DNA of 10,394 nucleotides from Ectocarpus siliculosus (GCA_000310025.1 FN649730.1:276589-286982), one strand, 5' to 3'. Numbered from the stretch's first letter, positions 1-8,794 are shown. Numbers and translations: made by a program. Notes: generated by a model not told the origin, from the letters alone.

Positions 1-5
1 CCTGG

Positions 6-35
6 CCCCCCCCCCCCCCCCCCCGCGCGCGCGCG
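6..35. repeat. Poly-C run followed by (GC)n
   Basis: A run of 19 C residues (6-24) is followed by alternating GC up to 35. It lies in the intron just before the first visible flippase exon. Run length is prone to assembly error. Confidence 0.9.
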
Positions 36-73
36 TGCTTCTCCTTGCCCTGCCCCCCACGCGACAACAACAG

Positions 74-3000
74 CGATGGCACTGGGTGGAAGCCGCGCTG
101 CTGGCGGTATCGACAGCGCTGCTGTTCATTATGTCCTGGCTCCTCAACATCAGCGTTTACGTCTCCACGATCGATTGGGAGTGGTTTGGGGTGAGTTGGG
201 GTACACTCACACCCTTGTCCGACGACCATACCAAGCCCTGTTTTTCACCAAGCAGGACGGGAAAAAGTGGCTGGGCAAATTTATTCTTTTTTTTGTTTCT
301 CGTATAGTCGACTTTCTAGGTGAGTCGAACTACTAGCCTTCAGTCTGTCCGTAAGCCTTAGTCGGTGACCTCGAAACACAGCGGTAGTTCACGGACGTAT
401 GGAGGTAGGTCTTCAATTGGGCGTCGAGACGTACGTGATAATCGATAATCGTAACGGCAATCATGCCGGCAGCAACCAACAGCCACAGCGACAACAGCAC
501 CATCAACACCATCGCCAACACCAACTAACGTTGTTGTCCGTCCGGCTGGCTCTTGGTTTTGGACGATGTGCGACGCGACAGGTGCAAACCGCACTATTTA
601 AGGACCCGAACTACTGGGCGGTGACGATGTTCGGTGTTATCGGCGTGCTGATGCGGGACGTGGCGTGGAAGGGGTACCACAGATGGTAAGAGAGAGATAG
701 GTTCAGATCGAGGGGCATTTTTTTTTTTTTCTTCTTTTTTGGCGATAGTTTCATGAGGCGTGGACTTGCTGTGCAATTGTAGTAGAACTACGTGGTGTGG
801 CAATGTTAAATCCGTTGCTAGTTACCGGTTTTCTGCCGGGAGTCAGATGGAAATGAACGAGCGTACTACTGTATCGTATCGCATGTGAAACTATCACGGA
901 AAATGCCACGGAGTTACTTGGTGCCGAAACGAAAGAAAACTAAATTCATATGCCGCCGTTTTGTTGTTGTTGCTGTTATCATCTCATCTCCGAACTTGAA
1001 CGTAGGTGGAACCCCAAGCTTCATCACGTTCTGGTGGAGATGGAGAAGGGTCATTTGGAGGACATCGACCTGCCGCGTTCGCTGAGACGCTCCTACTCTT
1101 TGCATCAAGTCGTACAGGTATGGGTGGGCTTTGTCAGCTCTCGAGTCTTCTTGCTTCCTTCCATTCGAGAGTCTCTCGATCGATAGGATTGCTTACCGCG
1201 CTCCCTGATTATGTGTATTCATTCGTTGTGTTTGTCGTTCAGGCGCGCGGGGGGGGGGGGGGGGTGCATGCCCAAAATTCCAGTTTTGTTCCGCGAATGA
1301 CATGTGGTGTGTTCCACGAAGGAACAACAAAAATACATCACCATGGAAGGGATGTAAAGGAAAAATAGCGTGCAGGTGTAAGTCACAATTCCTGTCGTGG
1401 GTTTTCTTGCCAAGGTTAAGAATGCGTCACGTCTTGCGTTATCGCTGTAGTCGCATGTCTTGCACCGCGCATACGTCGGGACCAATTTGCGCACCTTGGG
1501 ACCCGACAATTTGCCAGGAGGACACAAGCACGCGGGTGTCCAAGATGCGGACTCAGTCCATCCAGCGCATGGAGGATCATCGGGACGCCGTGATTCAGGC
1601 GCTCGGGGCTTCTGGATCGGGGGCCGGCAGGAACTACCAGGTACACATGCACGCATGTACGCAAAGATGAATAGCGTTACTACCGTCCAGACACGGAGCG
1701 AGGTTTCTTGCGTTTTTTTCACCATTCTTGGTCAAGTGGTTGGTTTGGCACTTGACTCACTCGACCGACGCGTTGCATTTCTTCATCCTGTACCTGGCGT
1801 CTTGGAGGAGCCACGGGAGTGCGCGATCTAACGTTCCAATATTTATATAATTATTTAGCCTGAGTTTCGTAACTCGCAGGTTCTTTCGTGATATGCGTCT
1901 TCGTATCGTCTCTGTTCTTGTCTTTTGCCGTGCGAGCGGGTGGTGTACAGCGTGAAATCTGCCGAACAAGACCCAACGTCCTCTTTTTTTTTTTCTTGTT
2001 TTTTTGGCAACAGGCCGCCTCGCCAGATATGGCCCCCGATGCTTCTGCCCGGGCGAGGGGGTCTCTGGACGCCGTGGTTAACGAGGGGGGTAGGCCAAGG
2101 AGCGCGGGTGGGAGGCTGACGTCCATCTCGTCCATGCTCGAAGGCCTGAGCAGGTCTCCGATGTCGACGCAGGTGTGTGGATGTGTTGGTTGGAGACAAC
2201 AGAAAAAATAACTTTTAGAGCAGCACGGTTGCCCGCACAGGCGCCATGGCGGTACGCTTACACCAGTGGGGTGCCCTCTATTGTGCGGGTGCCCGGTAAA
2301 GAGTAGTGCGTGTGAAATTGGCTGGCGCAGATGGGATAATCATGATGGTTAATACGGCGGGTGTATGTGTGCGTATGTATCCCCGGGTGTTTCAGGCCTT
2401 TTGCCTTTTGTCGCAGTCTTGGTCCCGGTTTAGCGGGCCATAGCGTCACAAAATGTTATAACCGCTATCGAGGGCATCACCGCTAAACCGGATTGATTGG
2501 CAGTTACATTGTACAATAGTTTCACTACCGAGGTGCAGCTGCTGTGCCACGAGACTTCCGGACCGCTATTCAGGGCATCCCGCCAAACAGGGAACCGCTA
2601 AACCGGGACCACGACCTTTACATGCGTTGTTTTTTTATTATTGTGGCTGGTTTGCATCCGAATGGCTAGGGTTGACCTCGCTCTGTTTGGAAAGCGTGTT
2701 CGGCGGTTTGATGCAGGTACTCCTGATTAGTGGTCGTACCACAGAAGATTGCACGGCATGTGTGCTCGTCCCGTCAATTCTGGCACCAGTCTTTTCTTTC
2801 ACCTTTGGGTGCACCATGCATGAGGATTTTTTTTCTCTTTTGCCACACGTTTCCTTCCGCGGAACCGGTACAGCCCTTGCAAGTCTCACCGAAACAAAGA
2901 GCACGATACCGCTAACGGTGTGTGCACATCTGCCTCCGAAATGAACAACCACTTCTCAATTCGTGCCTGGTTTTTTGTTCCCCGCCACCGCCGCCGCCGT

Positions 3001-3316
3001 CCCCCTCCTACGCCAGCTGTCCACCACCGGGTCCAACCGACGAGGCCGTAGCGCCGGATCATCCCCCATTCTCCCCGGCATGATGAATGCGTTTTCGGAG
3101 AGCAGCGCCCTGCCCGGCGGAGGCGGTCGTGGCGAGGGCGTTGTCGTTAGGTACCGCTCCTCCGGCGACCTGAGTCTCATGGGGCGGGAGGGCGGCGGCG
3201 GCGGGGGCGGCGGCAGCGGCCGCGGCGGCACCGCGGGGGCGAAGGCCGGGTTCGCGTTCAGCCACGACGAGGCGGCCTCACACAGGCAGATCGAGATGAT
3301 CATGCGGAATCGGTGA
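74..3316 (+). CDS. P4-type ATPase (phospholipid flippase), C-terminal part, six exons, 5' partial
   Basis: Exons are 74-190, 582-685, 1006-1117, 1518-1640, 2014-2172 and 3017-3316. They join in one frame to 304 residues plus a TGA stop. Every intron is GT-AG; the junctions are phase 0 except the second, where a TG|G Trp codon is split. Family members flip aminophospholipids from the outer to the inner leaflet of Golgi, endosome or plasma membranes, usually with a CDC50 partner. Exon 1 starts WHWVEAALL and gives a membrane helix (residues about 5-30) like helix 9. Exon 2 (FKDPNYWAVTMFGV...) gives a helix at about 50-68 like helix 10. It is followed by a family-like WWNPKLHHVLVEME stretch. The rest is a polar, Ser/Gly-rich cytosolic tail with a basophilic RRSYS site (residues 101-105) and GFAFS at 283-287 (bases 3248-3262), matching the autoinhibitory motif of this family. 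Family proteins are about 1,100-1,300 residues, so the ATPase core lies upstream. The true 3' end is not certain: the stop overlaps a good GTGAGC donor. Family assignment is from remembered motifs. Confidence 0.88.
718..730. repeat. Poly-T run in flippase intron 2
   Basis: Thirteen T residues lie between exons 2 and 3, too far from the acceptor at 1005 to be its pyrimidine tract. The run length may vary. Confidence 0.85.
1249..1264. repeat. Poly-G run in flippase intron 3
   Basis: Sixteen consecutive G residues follow a short GC alternation. The run lies in the intron between exons 3 and 4. It could form G-quadruplex-type structure in RNA or DNA, and the run length may be an assembly estimate. 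Confidence 0.85.
2173..3016 (+). other. Last, longest intron of the flippase gene
   Basis: The donor is CAG|GTGTGT and the acceptor is a C-rich tract ending CTACGCCAG. At 844 bp it is about twice the length of the other four introns (391, 320, 400 and 373 bp). Part of the excess is a 200-bp inverted-repeat element at 2416-2615. ORFs of about 105 codons on both strands around 2627-2952 have no recognisable content. I see no extra exon or snoRNA boxes. Confidence 0.75.
2416..2615. mobile_element. MITE-like non-autonomous DNA element in the intron
   Basis: The left end (2416-2436) and right end (2595-2615) form terminal inverted repeats that agree at 20 of 21 bases. The shared core is GGTCCCGGTTTAGCGG. 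Inside are two direct copies of a roughly 31-base unit beginning ACCGCTAT (2461-2491 and 2562-2592), about 26 of 31 positions alike with one gap. The inverted-repeat core recurs inside the first unit as ACCGCTAAACCGG (2479-2491). There is no ORF, so it would need a transposase from elsewhere. I found no clear target-site duplication, so the outer ends and the superfamily are open. A non-mobile repeat-rich regulatory element is the alternative. Confidence 0.6.
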
Positions 3317-4285
3317 GCGTCGTTGTATCCTGGCTTGTTGCTGTTGCTGTTGCTGTTGCTGTTGTTGTTGTTTTGGGTGTTGACGTTGTGGTGGAGGTGG
3401 TGAGTGTCGGAGTTATTATTGTTGTTGTTGGTGTTGTTGTGGCGAGGGCAGAGGGAGATTTTCAGCCACGACAAGCCACGCGTCGTTAACCCGCCCCCCA
3501 TTTCTCAGCGTCACACCTATCGACAATTGACAATGCAACGATGGTACCTTGCTTCATCAGGCATGTTTTGTTTTGTTTTTCTAGGGGGGGTCCGTTGGCA
3601 GCGGCCGTTGTCGTGGTGTTGGTAATGTCGTTCGGCGCGAGATACACCCACAGACAACGATCAGTCTGGGTCATGTAACTTGGAAATTATGAGTGAGTGC
3701 GTGTGCCTCACGGCATGGCAAACGGAACGAGACTTTTCAGCCCATTAGTACTACAACCAACTAAACATGCATGCATGCGTGTTTGATAAATTACAAAATG
3801 CAAAATGCGGTAGCGTCTCTCAACAGGGTACACGGATACGACGGGGATCGATGCGGTCGGCGGCAACCTTTTCTCGTCGTCGGCAGCAGTGCGTACAAAC
3901 TCCTCAATCCAGAAACCGGCTTGCTCAATAGTCGTTTTCACTCCGAATAGGTCTTAATTTCTGAGCGTTCGCACCAGGGTCATACGAAGAGGCTGTTGTT
4001 GAACACCTGAAGTGAGGAACACCTTTTAACGGTGGTTAATAAGGTATTACATTTTGTCTGTTGTCACGCTTGCTTTCGGTTGTTTCGCAAAGCACGCGCT
4101 GTCCATTAGAGCACCAACATCACACGCAGGCTGGACTACCGCTGTGAAACACGCCAGAACCGTCTCGGCAAGCGCATTTTCTCGTTGCAGCTCACGCGTG
4201 CGCGTTTACCGTCTGACTCCCGTGTTTCACCCCACCCGGCCCGGCCACACCACCGCCCAGGCCGTCGCACACGCGGCGCAGAAGC
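3317..4285. other. Gap after the flippase stop, no firm gene
   Basis: The first part is G/T-rich and holds microsatellites, then a sequence ending ATTTTCAG at 3464 that would make a good splice acceptor for an alternative last flippase exon. Much of the stretch to about 4000 could be flippase 3' UTR. On the minus strand, 3708-3941 is open with a GTG start only. A TTAATAAGG stretch near 4036 is AT-rich and could belong to a promoter for the ORF at 4286, but nothing proves it. Confidence 0.5.
3337..3374. repeat. (GTTGCT)4 then (GTT)n microsatellite
   Basis: Four exact GTTGCT hexamers (3337-3360) run into GTT triplets. A second, less regular ATT/GTT run lies at about 3411-3440. Both are just downstream of the flippase stop codon, in the presumed 3' UTR or an unrecognised last intron. 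Confidence 0.9.
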
Positions 4286-5044
4286 ATGCAGCCGGCGTCG
4301 AAGCTTCCCCCCATCGACGACAGCTTCCAGGCACACCTCAGGGCGCTGAAGGCCCACAAGGCCGCAATTGTTGCGGACACCAACGCCGGCGCGCGGGGAG
4401 AGCATGTCGCCGCCTCCGGTAGAGTCTCCGGACACGACAACAGCGCCGGCAGCAGCCGTAGCTTCAGCATGGCCGACAGCAGCTTCGACGAGGAGGACGG
4501 GGAAGTTGGAGGGCTTGCCGTAGTACAGGAGGACGGCGGAGATGATGCAACCGCAATAGCTCCGGCGGCCGCGGCGGCCGCGGCAAGCGCCGAGGACGGC
4601 GGGGATGATGCCAACGCAATAGCTCCTGCGGCGGCAGTGGCGGCGGCGACGGCGGCGGCAAGCGTGGGCGACGTTGATGGTGCTACTGGTGACACCGCAA
4701 GGGAAAGCGGCGACGGCGAGGAGCAGCCGGCGGCAGCAAGCGTGGGCGACGTGGATGGTGCTACTGGAGATGATGCGACCGCAGTAGCTCGGGCGGCAGC
4801 AGCGGCGGCGGGCGCAAGCGTGGGCGACATGGACGCTGGAAGTGGTGACACCGCAGGGGCTAGCGGCAAGGAGCAGCAGAGCAAGAGGATATCACTTAGA
4901 GATGTCCTGAGCAGCTTGCTAAGCGGCAATGGCACGGCTGGGGCCGGAGGCCACATCAGCGGCAGCGACGGCGACGGTGGCAATCGGAGGGAGTCCACCT
5001 CTAGCCCTGCGGCGGTCCTAGAACCACCGGACGAATCGGAGTAA
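4286..5044 (+). CDS. Hypothetical Ala/Gly/Asp-rich repeat protein, 252 residues
   Basis: I do not recognise this protein. The ATG has A at -3 (GAAGCATGC), a fair eukaryotic start. The frame stays open upstream to a TGA at 4214, and AG dinucleotides at 4259-4260 and 4279-4280 could instead be splice acceptors, so this may be the last exon of a longer gene. Codons strongly favour C or G at the third position, like the flippase exons, which supports the + strand. Residues 1-60 are a mixed-charge region (SFQAHLRALKAHKAAI). Residues from about 80 to 200 are acidic Ala-rich repeats, three of them exactly 78 bp apart. A short predicted helix, KRISLRDVLSSLLSG, follows, then a Gly/Ser-rich end. There is no signal peptide, membrane segment or cysteine. 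It is probably disordered. An overlapping minus-strand frame (4192-4998) is also open, but it reads as Pro/Ser/Ala noise caused by GC bias. Confidence 0.5.
   Translation: MQPASKLPPIDDSFQAHLRALKAHKAAIVADTNAGARGEHVAASGRVSGHDNSAGSSRSFSMADSSFDEEDGEVGGLAVVQEDGGDDATAIAPAAAAAAASAEDGGDDANAIAPAAAVAAATAAASVGDVDGATGDTARESGDGEEQPAAASVGDVDGATGDDATAVARAAAAAAGASVGDMDAGSGDTAGASGKEQQSKRISLRDVLSSLLSGNGTAGAGGHISGSDGDGGNRRESTSSPAAVLEPPDESE
4529..4888 (+). repeat. Degenerate tandem repeat, 78-bp (26-residue) period
   Basis: Units starting GCAAGCGTGGGCGAC lie at 4658, 4736 and 4814, exactly 78 bp apart. A related unit begins at 4583 (75 bp before), and a partial copy begins at 4529. The protein unit begins ASVGDVDGATGD, followed by an Ala-rich half. 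A second motif, GGDDA-x-AIAPAAA, occurs at 4529 and 4592, and a weaker form (GDDATAVARAAA) at about 4766. Periods divisible by three and in-frame variation suggest expansion within a coding sequence. Confidence 0.85.
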
Positions 5045-7393
5045 TTGGTTACGCTTGGAGCAGCTTCTCTCTCTGGAGAATGACATTCAGAGAGAGAGAG
5101 ACCTTAGGCGCTCGCAGCTGAGAAAGGATCTTCGGTCACCTCCGAAAACAAATTGCGCCGCAATATTTTTTGGACTACTCAGAGAACCTTGTGCCTCGCT
5201 TTTCCTGGCCGCGTGCTTCCCACTGATCAGCGCCGGTGCCGCTGAGTTCTGTCTTCTGCCAAGAACCCTTTTTGAGTGGAGTGACGTAAGCGTGTTGGGT
5301 GGAGACGTCAGACTTTGATCGAGAAGGGCCCACCCCCCTTGCTACCTATCTCTTTTTGTGTTGCATATCATGTACGATTCGTTCTTCGACAAGTTTCTGT
5401 TATGCATAGGTTTGTTTCTGTTAGGAAGCGTGTCGCACGTTTGATGGTTAGGTTGCCCCAAAGCTTGTTTGTGTTGGTAGTGCCCACCGGAAGTGGAAGA
5501 GGACGCACGGCGGGGATAGTTTGCGCGCTTTTTGTAAGAGTCCTACTTGTAGTTGGCGTTTTTTTAGCGCGCCTACTATGTAGTAGAAGGCACGTCCCGG
5601 GGCGCGCCACCTGTCTGCGCCAAACGTTTGGCTTGGAACCTGGTGAAACGCGTTGAGTTCAAACGTTGTTGGTGGACCAGCATATTTCGGTTCAGCAGCG
5701 CATGCATGCAGTTGGTAGCACAGCAGCAGTCGTTGAGACTCGTTTTTGATGCCCCTTCCTCCCGGTCGTGGGCGTGTGCCTTTGGTGTGTGCCTTGTGTG
5801 GTGGGAGATTTTTTGCTCTGCCGACTCGTAGATTGCCGCCTAGGCACGTCTGTGATGTTTGTAGGACTTGGCGCGGAGCGAGCGGCGGAGTAAGCTGCGC
5901 TGCCGCGTAGCATGCGACAGCGATCGAGCATTGTTGCGGGTGCAGCGGGGTGATGTCAATAACGCCGGCTGATTAGCGCCAATGGCCCTTGTATAGCGTC
6001 CGTGAAATTGCTGGGACCAGACTGAATCATCGAAAAGTCATTCTGTACGTTGAATAGCGCCGGTCCCTCTGCATGGTGCCGGTCGATGCGCCTGGAGGGC
6101 CCTTAGCTGCTGTATGCCTATAGCGAAGAGCTGTTTTCCCCCGTGGGTACGCAGAAACTAACGTGTTTAGCCACGCCAAACCGCAGTGGCTTGCGGCCGC
6201 AACAAGCGCCCTTCTTTTGGGGTGTGTGATGAGAGCAATGTTCGTTTAGTTTTGTCACTGCTGTCGTATTGTTTTTGTCCCTCCTTCGAGGGGATGATGG
6301 GGCTCGTAGCTATTTGGGTTTTGGCTCTTCCTGTTGATCCGTTCTGGGTATGTATGGCGCTACGCTTTTCGTGGCCGTCATTTGCTGCAATCATCGTCTG
6401 CCCGGCGTGTGTGTGTTTGAAGTCAAGTGTTGTGTTCCTGGTGTTGGTCGTCCACACCGTAGCGAACGCTGAGCAACGGCAGGTAGATGCGAGCAGGTCC
6501 GGATGTGCCGAGCTCTCGTTGGAGACGGGAGGGTTCTGGCGCAAGTCCTGCTTCGTGTATGCGTAGCATGCCGTTAGGTAAGATCGGCACCCGAGGTGGA
6601 GATAGGGTGTTTTTGGGTTGATGGGTGATTCGTTGGGTTTCGACAAGGCAGACGACCTATTTTGCGTGAAGTGTACTGTATCATACGAAGTAGAAAGATT
6701 TCTTCTGTCTGTATTAGGTGTTTTCATGTTTTCTTCTTTCTTTTTCATGAGTAAAGGAACGCTCTGTGTAGCGGCGTATGATTCTAGCGAAGCACTCGTT
6801 TTTTCGCGATGTTACGAAACTTTGGACCCTGCAAATCAACGATACGAGATACCATAGCTACAGCAGTAGGTGTGTGGAGTTTCGCTCTCAACCACTGCCT
6901 GGTTTGGCGCATTTATTGCCATTTTCATCAGCGCACGTGCGCCCTCGTTTTGGAGAAGCTCGTCATCCACAGGGCAGGACAAATGTTGATGGTCGTTTGT
7001 TGATGAATTGCCCAAACTTTTAACGAAAGCCGAAATGATCCAACAGCCAACGAGTGTAGTTGATTAAATGCCGCAAGGGGCGAAGAGATGCCCCCCCCCT
7101 AAGACCGAGACTTTCAAGGCTCGATTGCTCCACGACCAAGGGGGTGCGGAAAAAGCCCGATACGTCTACGGAAAGCTCTCGACGAGCTGTTTCCAGAACC
7201 GCCATTGTGGGTGTTGGCACAAGCAAGCTTGGTTGTGGAGAAATCGAACTTGGAAAACCAGTCAAGGGGTGGTGCGATCTCTGCGCCTCTTACGGTACGG
7301 GAAGAAATCCATGCCACCAAATTCCAACCGGCGAGTGCCATCAAGAACAACAAGTAAATAAAGGGTGGGCCTAGTCTGATTCTTTCTCCCAAA

Positions 7394-7420
7394 CACACGC
7401 ACTCTGCTGTTGTGCGTGTG
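7394..7420. repeat. Hairpin, 9-bp perfect stem
   Basis: CACACGCAC (7394-7402) pairs with GTGCGTGTG (7412-7420) around a 9-base loop. Flanking AAA and TTT can extend the stem past a bulge. It lies about 40 bases after an AAATAAAG. Its role is unknown. Confidence 0.7.
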
Positions 7421-7638
7421 GGTTTACTCAAGGAGACCTGTTCTGTGCATGCATACCGAAAATGATGATGGTGAAAAACGAAAAACTGACTACGACGTCG
7501 TCCACCGACCATCACAATACATTGAGAGCCGACGACTTAAATGAATAAAGCAGTCACAGCAGTAGTATGGATCAGAGGAGGATGCTGTGAACGTTCTCTG
7601 CAAGAAAGTGAAAAAAAAAAGTGGAGCTACAATGTACA

Positions 7639-7670
7639 TACAGCAGTAGATACGTATGTCTACTGCTGTA
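7639..7670. repeat. Hairpin, 12-bp perfect stem
   Basis: TACAGCAGTAGA (7639-7650) is the exact reverse complement of 7659-7670, with an 8-base loop TACGTATG. The stem contains the decamer ACAGCAGTAG, which also occurs at 6860 and 7556. Confidence 0.8.
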
Positions 7671-8256
7671 GTTTTTCGTGTTGCAAGTTAGAGGAGAGAT
7701 CTTACCCGTCATCAACTGGAGCAACGCGATCTCGACGTTTTTGTAACGCACCCCCTGCCGCCCGATCAGCGTGTCATTTGATTCCGGGATGCACGACGAG
7801 GGCTTGCCATGTAGAAAGTGTAGGACCTGGGGGCGGCTGTAAGCGTGTGTCTGTTTTTTTTGTCCTTGGGTGCTCCACGATACCCCTATCTGTGCGAATA
7901 TCATCAACCAACCTGCTGCTGCTGTATACCAACGTGCTGCTGCTGTGATGTACAACAATACGTCTAGTCTACTACTTATACGTACAGGAGTATAGCTTCG
8001 TTGCCGCTGCCGTAGTATCCTAAATAAACATGATGTAGTCCGCCGTCGTCACAGACAGAGACATGTTACATGCTGCCGACAGGCACAATGTCATGCAAGC
8101 ACAGCTGTGAGTGATACGTACGCTACGGTGTTCATGGCCAACGTTGCAGACAACAACACCTTGGGTTGTTCCTCGGACCAAACCCCAGCACATAAAAGAT
8201 ACATATTGACATAGCAAACGATTACCGACGTTCCCACGTGTTCACGCAGCACGACT

Positions 8257-8336
8257 GGTCAAGTGGCCGAGCGGTCTAAGGCGCTAGTTTAAGGCACTAG
8301 TTCGAAAGAGCGTGAGTTCGAATCTCACCTTGATCA
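8257..8336 (+). tRNA. tRNA-Leu (anticodon AAG)
   Basis: This 80-base gene folds as a class II tRNA. The acceptor GGTCAAG (8257-8263) pairs with CTTGATC (8329-8335) with one G-T, followed by discriminator A. The anticodon stem CTAGT/ACTAG encloses the loop TTAAGGC, with AAG at 8291-8293, reading CTT and, with inosine, CTC. The long variable arm (about 8301-8311) is typical of leucine. The T arm is GTGAG-TTCGAAT-CTCAC. No CCA is encoded and there is no intron, as expected for a nuclear gene. The internal A and B boxes (TGGCCGAGCGG and AGTTCGAATC) serve as the Pol III promoter. Confidence 0.95.
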
Positions 8337-8338
8337 TC

Positions 8339-8343
8339 TTTTT
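8339..8343 (+). terminator. Pol III T-run terminator of tRNA-Leu(AAG)
   Basis: Five T residues begin three bases after the discriminator of the tRNA gene. This is the usual Pol III stop signal. Confidence 0.8.
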
Positions 8344-8779
8344 CCCATTTACATGTATTATTGTGCGGACCAATGTTTTTTTGTCGATTTCGTCAAATTA
8401 CGCCTGCCTGCAATGTAGGAAGGAAGCGATGCGTGTGCGTGGTGTGCACAAGGACTTTGTTGTCCGCATAACCAAGCAAGCGCTTGTCAGCTCTTTTTTA
8501 TTTTCGAAAGTCTTTCATTTATTTGATTGTTGTGCTGATGACCGACGAGTCGGGGTTACATTATTTTTATTTTCTATATTTATTTTTCTTTTCTTAGAAA
8601 CATGATGCTGTGGAGGGGCGGGTGTTTGTGTCTACCTCACTGTCTCGTGAAGTCTTCCATACACACACCTCCGGGGCTGGGGCAGGTTGTCACCTCCTGT
8701 TGTCATCGTAAAGAAGTATTGTACTTCTATAGAAAAAAGGGAGCCGAGGTCCGCAACTTTTACTAATAGGTAACAAACG
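8344..8779. other. Spacer between the convergent tRNA genes
   Basis: The spacer is AT-rich in its middle, with T-rich runs at about 8500-8600. It holds a 7-bp hairpin (AGAAGTA/TACTTCT, 8712-8728). I see no gene. Confidence 0.5.
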
Positions 8780-8784
8780 AAAAA
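8780..8784 (-). terminator. Pol III T-run terminator of tRNA-Leu(TAG)
   Basis: On the minus strand the tRNA 3' end is followed by TGATTTCTTTTT. The run of five T residues lies ten bases past the discriminator. Confidence 0.75.
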
Positions 8785-8794
8785 GAAATCATCA

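Larger units (their letters stand above)
5045..8256. other. 3.2-kb stretch with no supportable gene
   Basis: Many 60-190 codon frames are open, but none shows a recognisable domain or a consistent exon structure. From about 5300 to 6600 the + strand is rich in G and T. This removes stop codons from the minus strand and explains the 193-codon minus frame at 6167-6748. The left part may be the 3' UTR of the 4286-5044 ORF. The right part holds AATAAA-type hexamers near 7354, 7544 and 8023, two hairpins and a repeated decamer. Confidence 0.5.

Noticed and set aside
1219-1725. 168-codon minus-strand frame
   Set aside because: It overlaps flippase exon 4 and the poly-G run; it has no recognisable content.
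3257-3472. Exact 12-base match TTCAGCCACGAC at 3257 and 3461, both reading FSHD
   Set aside because: A 12-base match is expected by chance a few times in 10 kb. The second copy may still be a real acceptor region, reported separately.
2956-3501. 181-codon minus-strand frame with Asn and Pro runs
   Set aside because: It is the complement of flippase exon 6 and of the GTT/GTTGCT microsatellites; the runs come from those repeats.
4192-4998. 268-codon minus-strand frame
   Set aside because: It is the complement of the GC-rich repeat ORF and reads as Pro/Ser/Ala/Leu low complexity. The + frame has better third-position GC and a better start.
6167-6748. 193-codon minus-strand frame
   Set aside because: The + strand is G/T-rich here, so stops are depleted on the other strand. 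It has no domain, no helpful context and mixed codon use.
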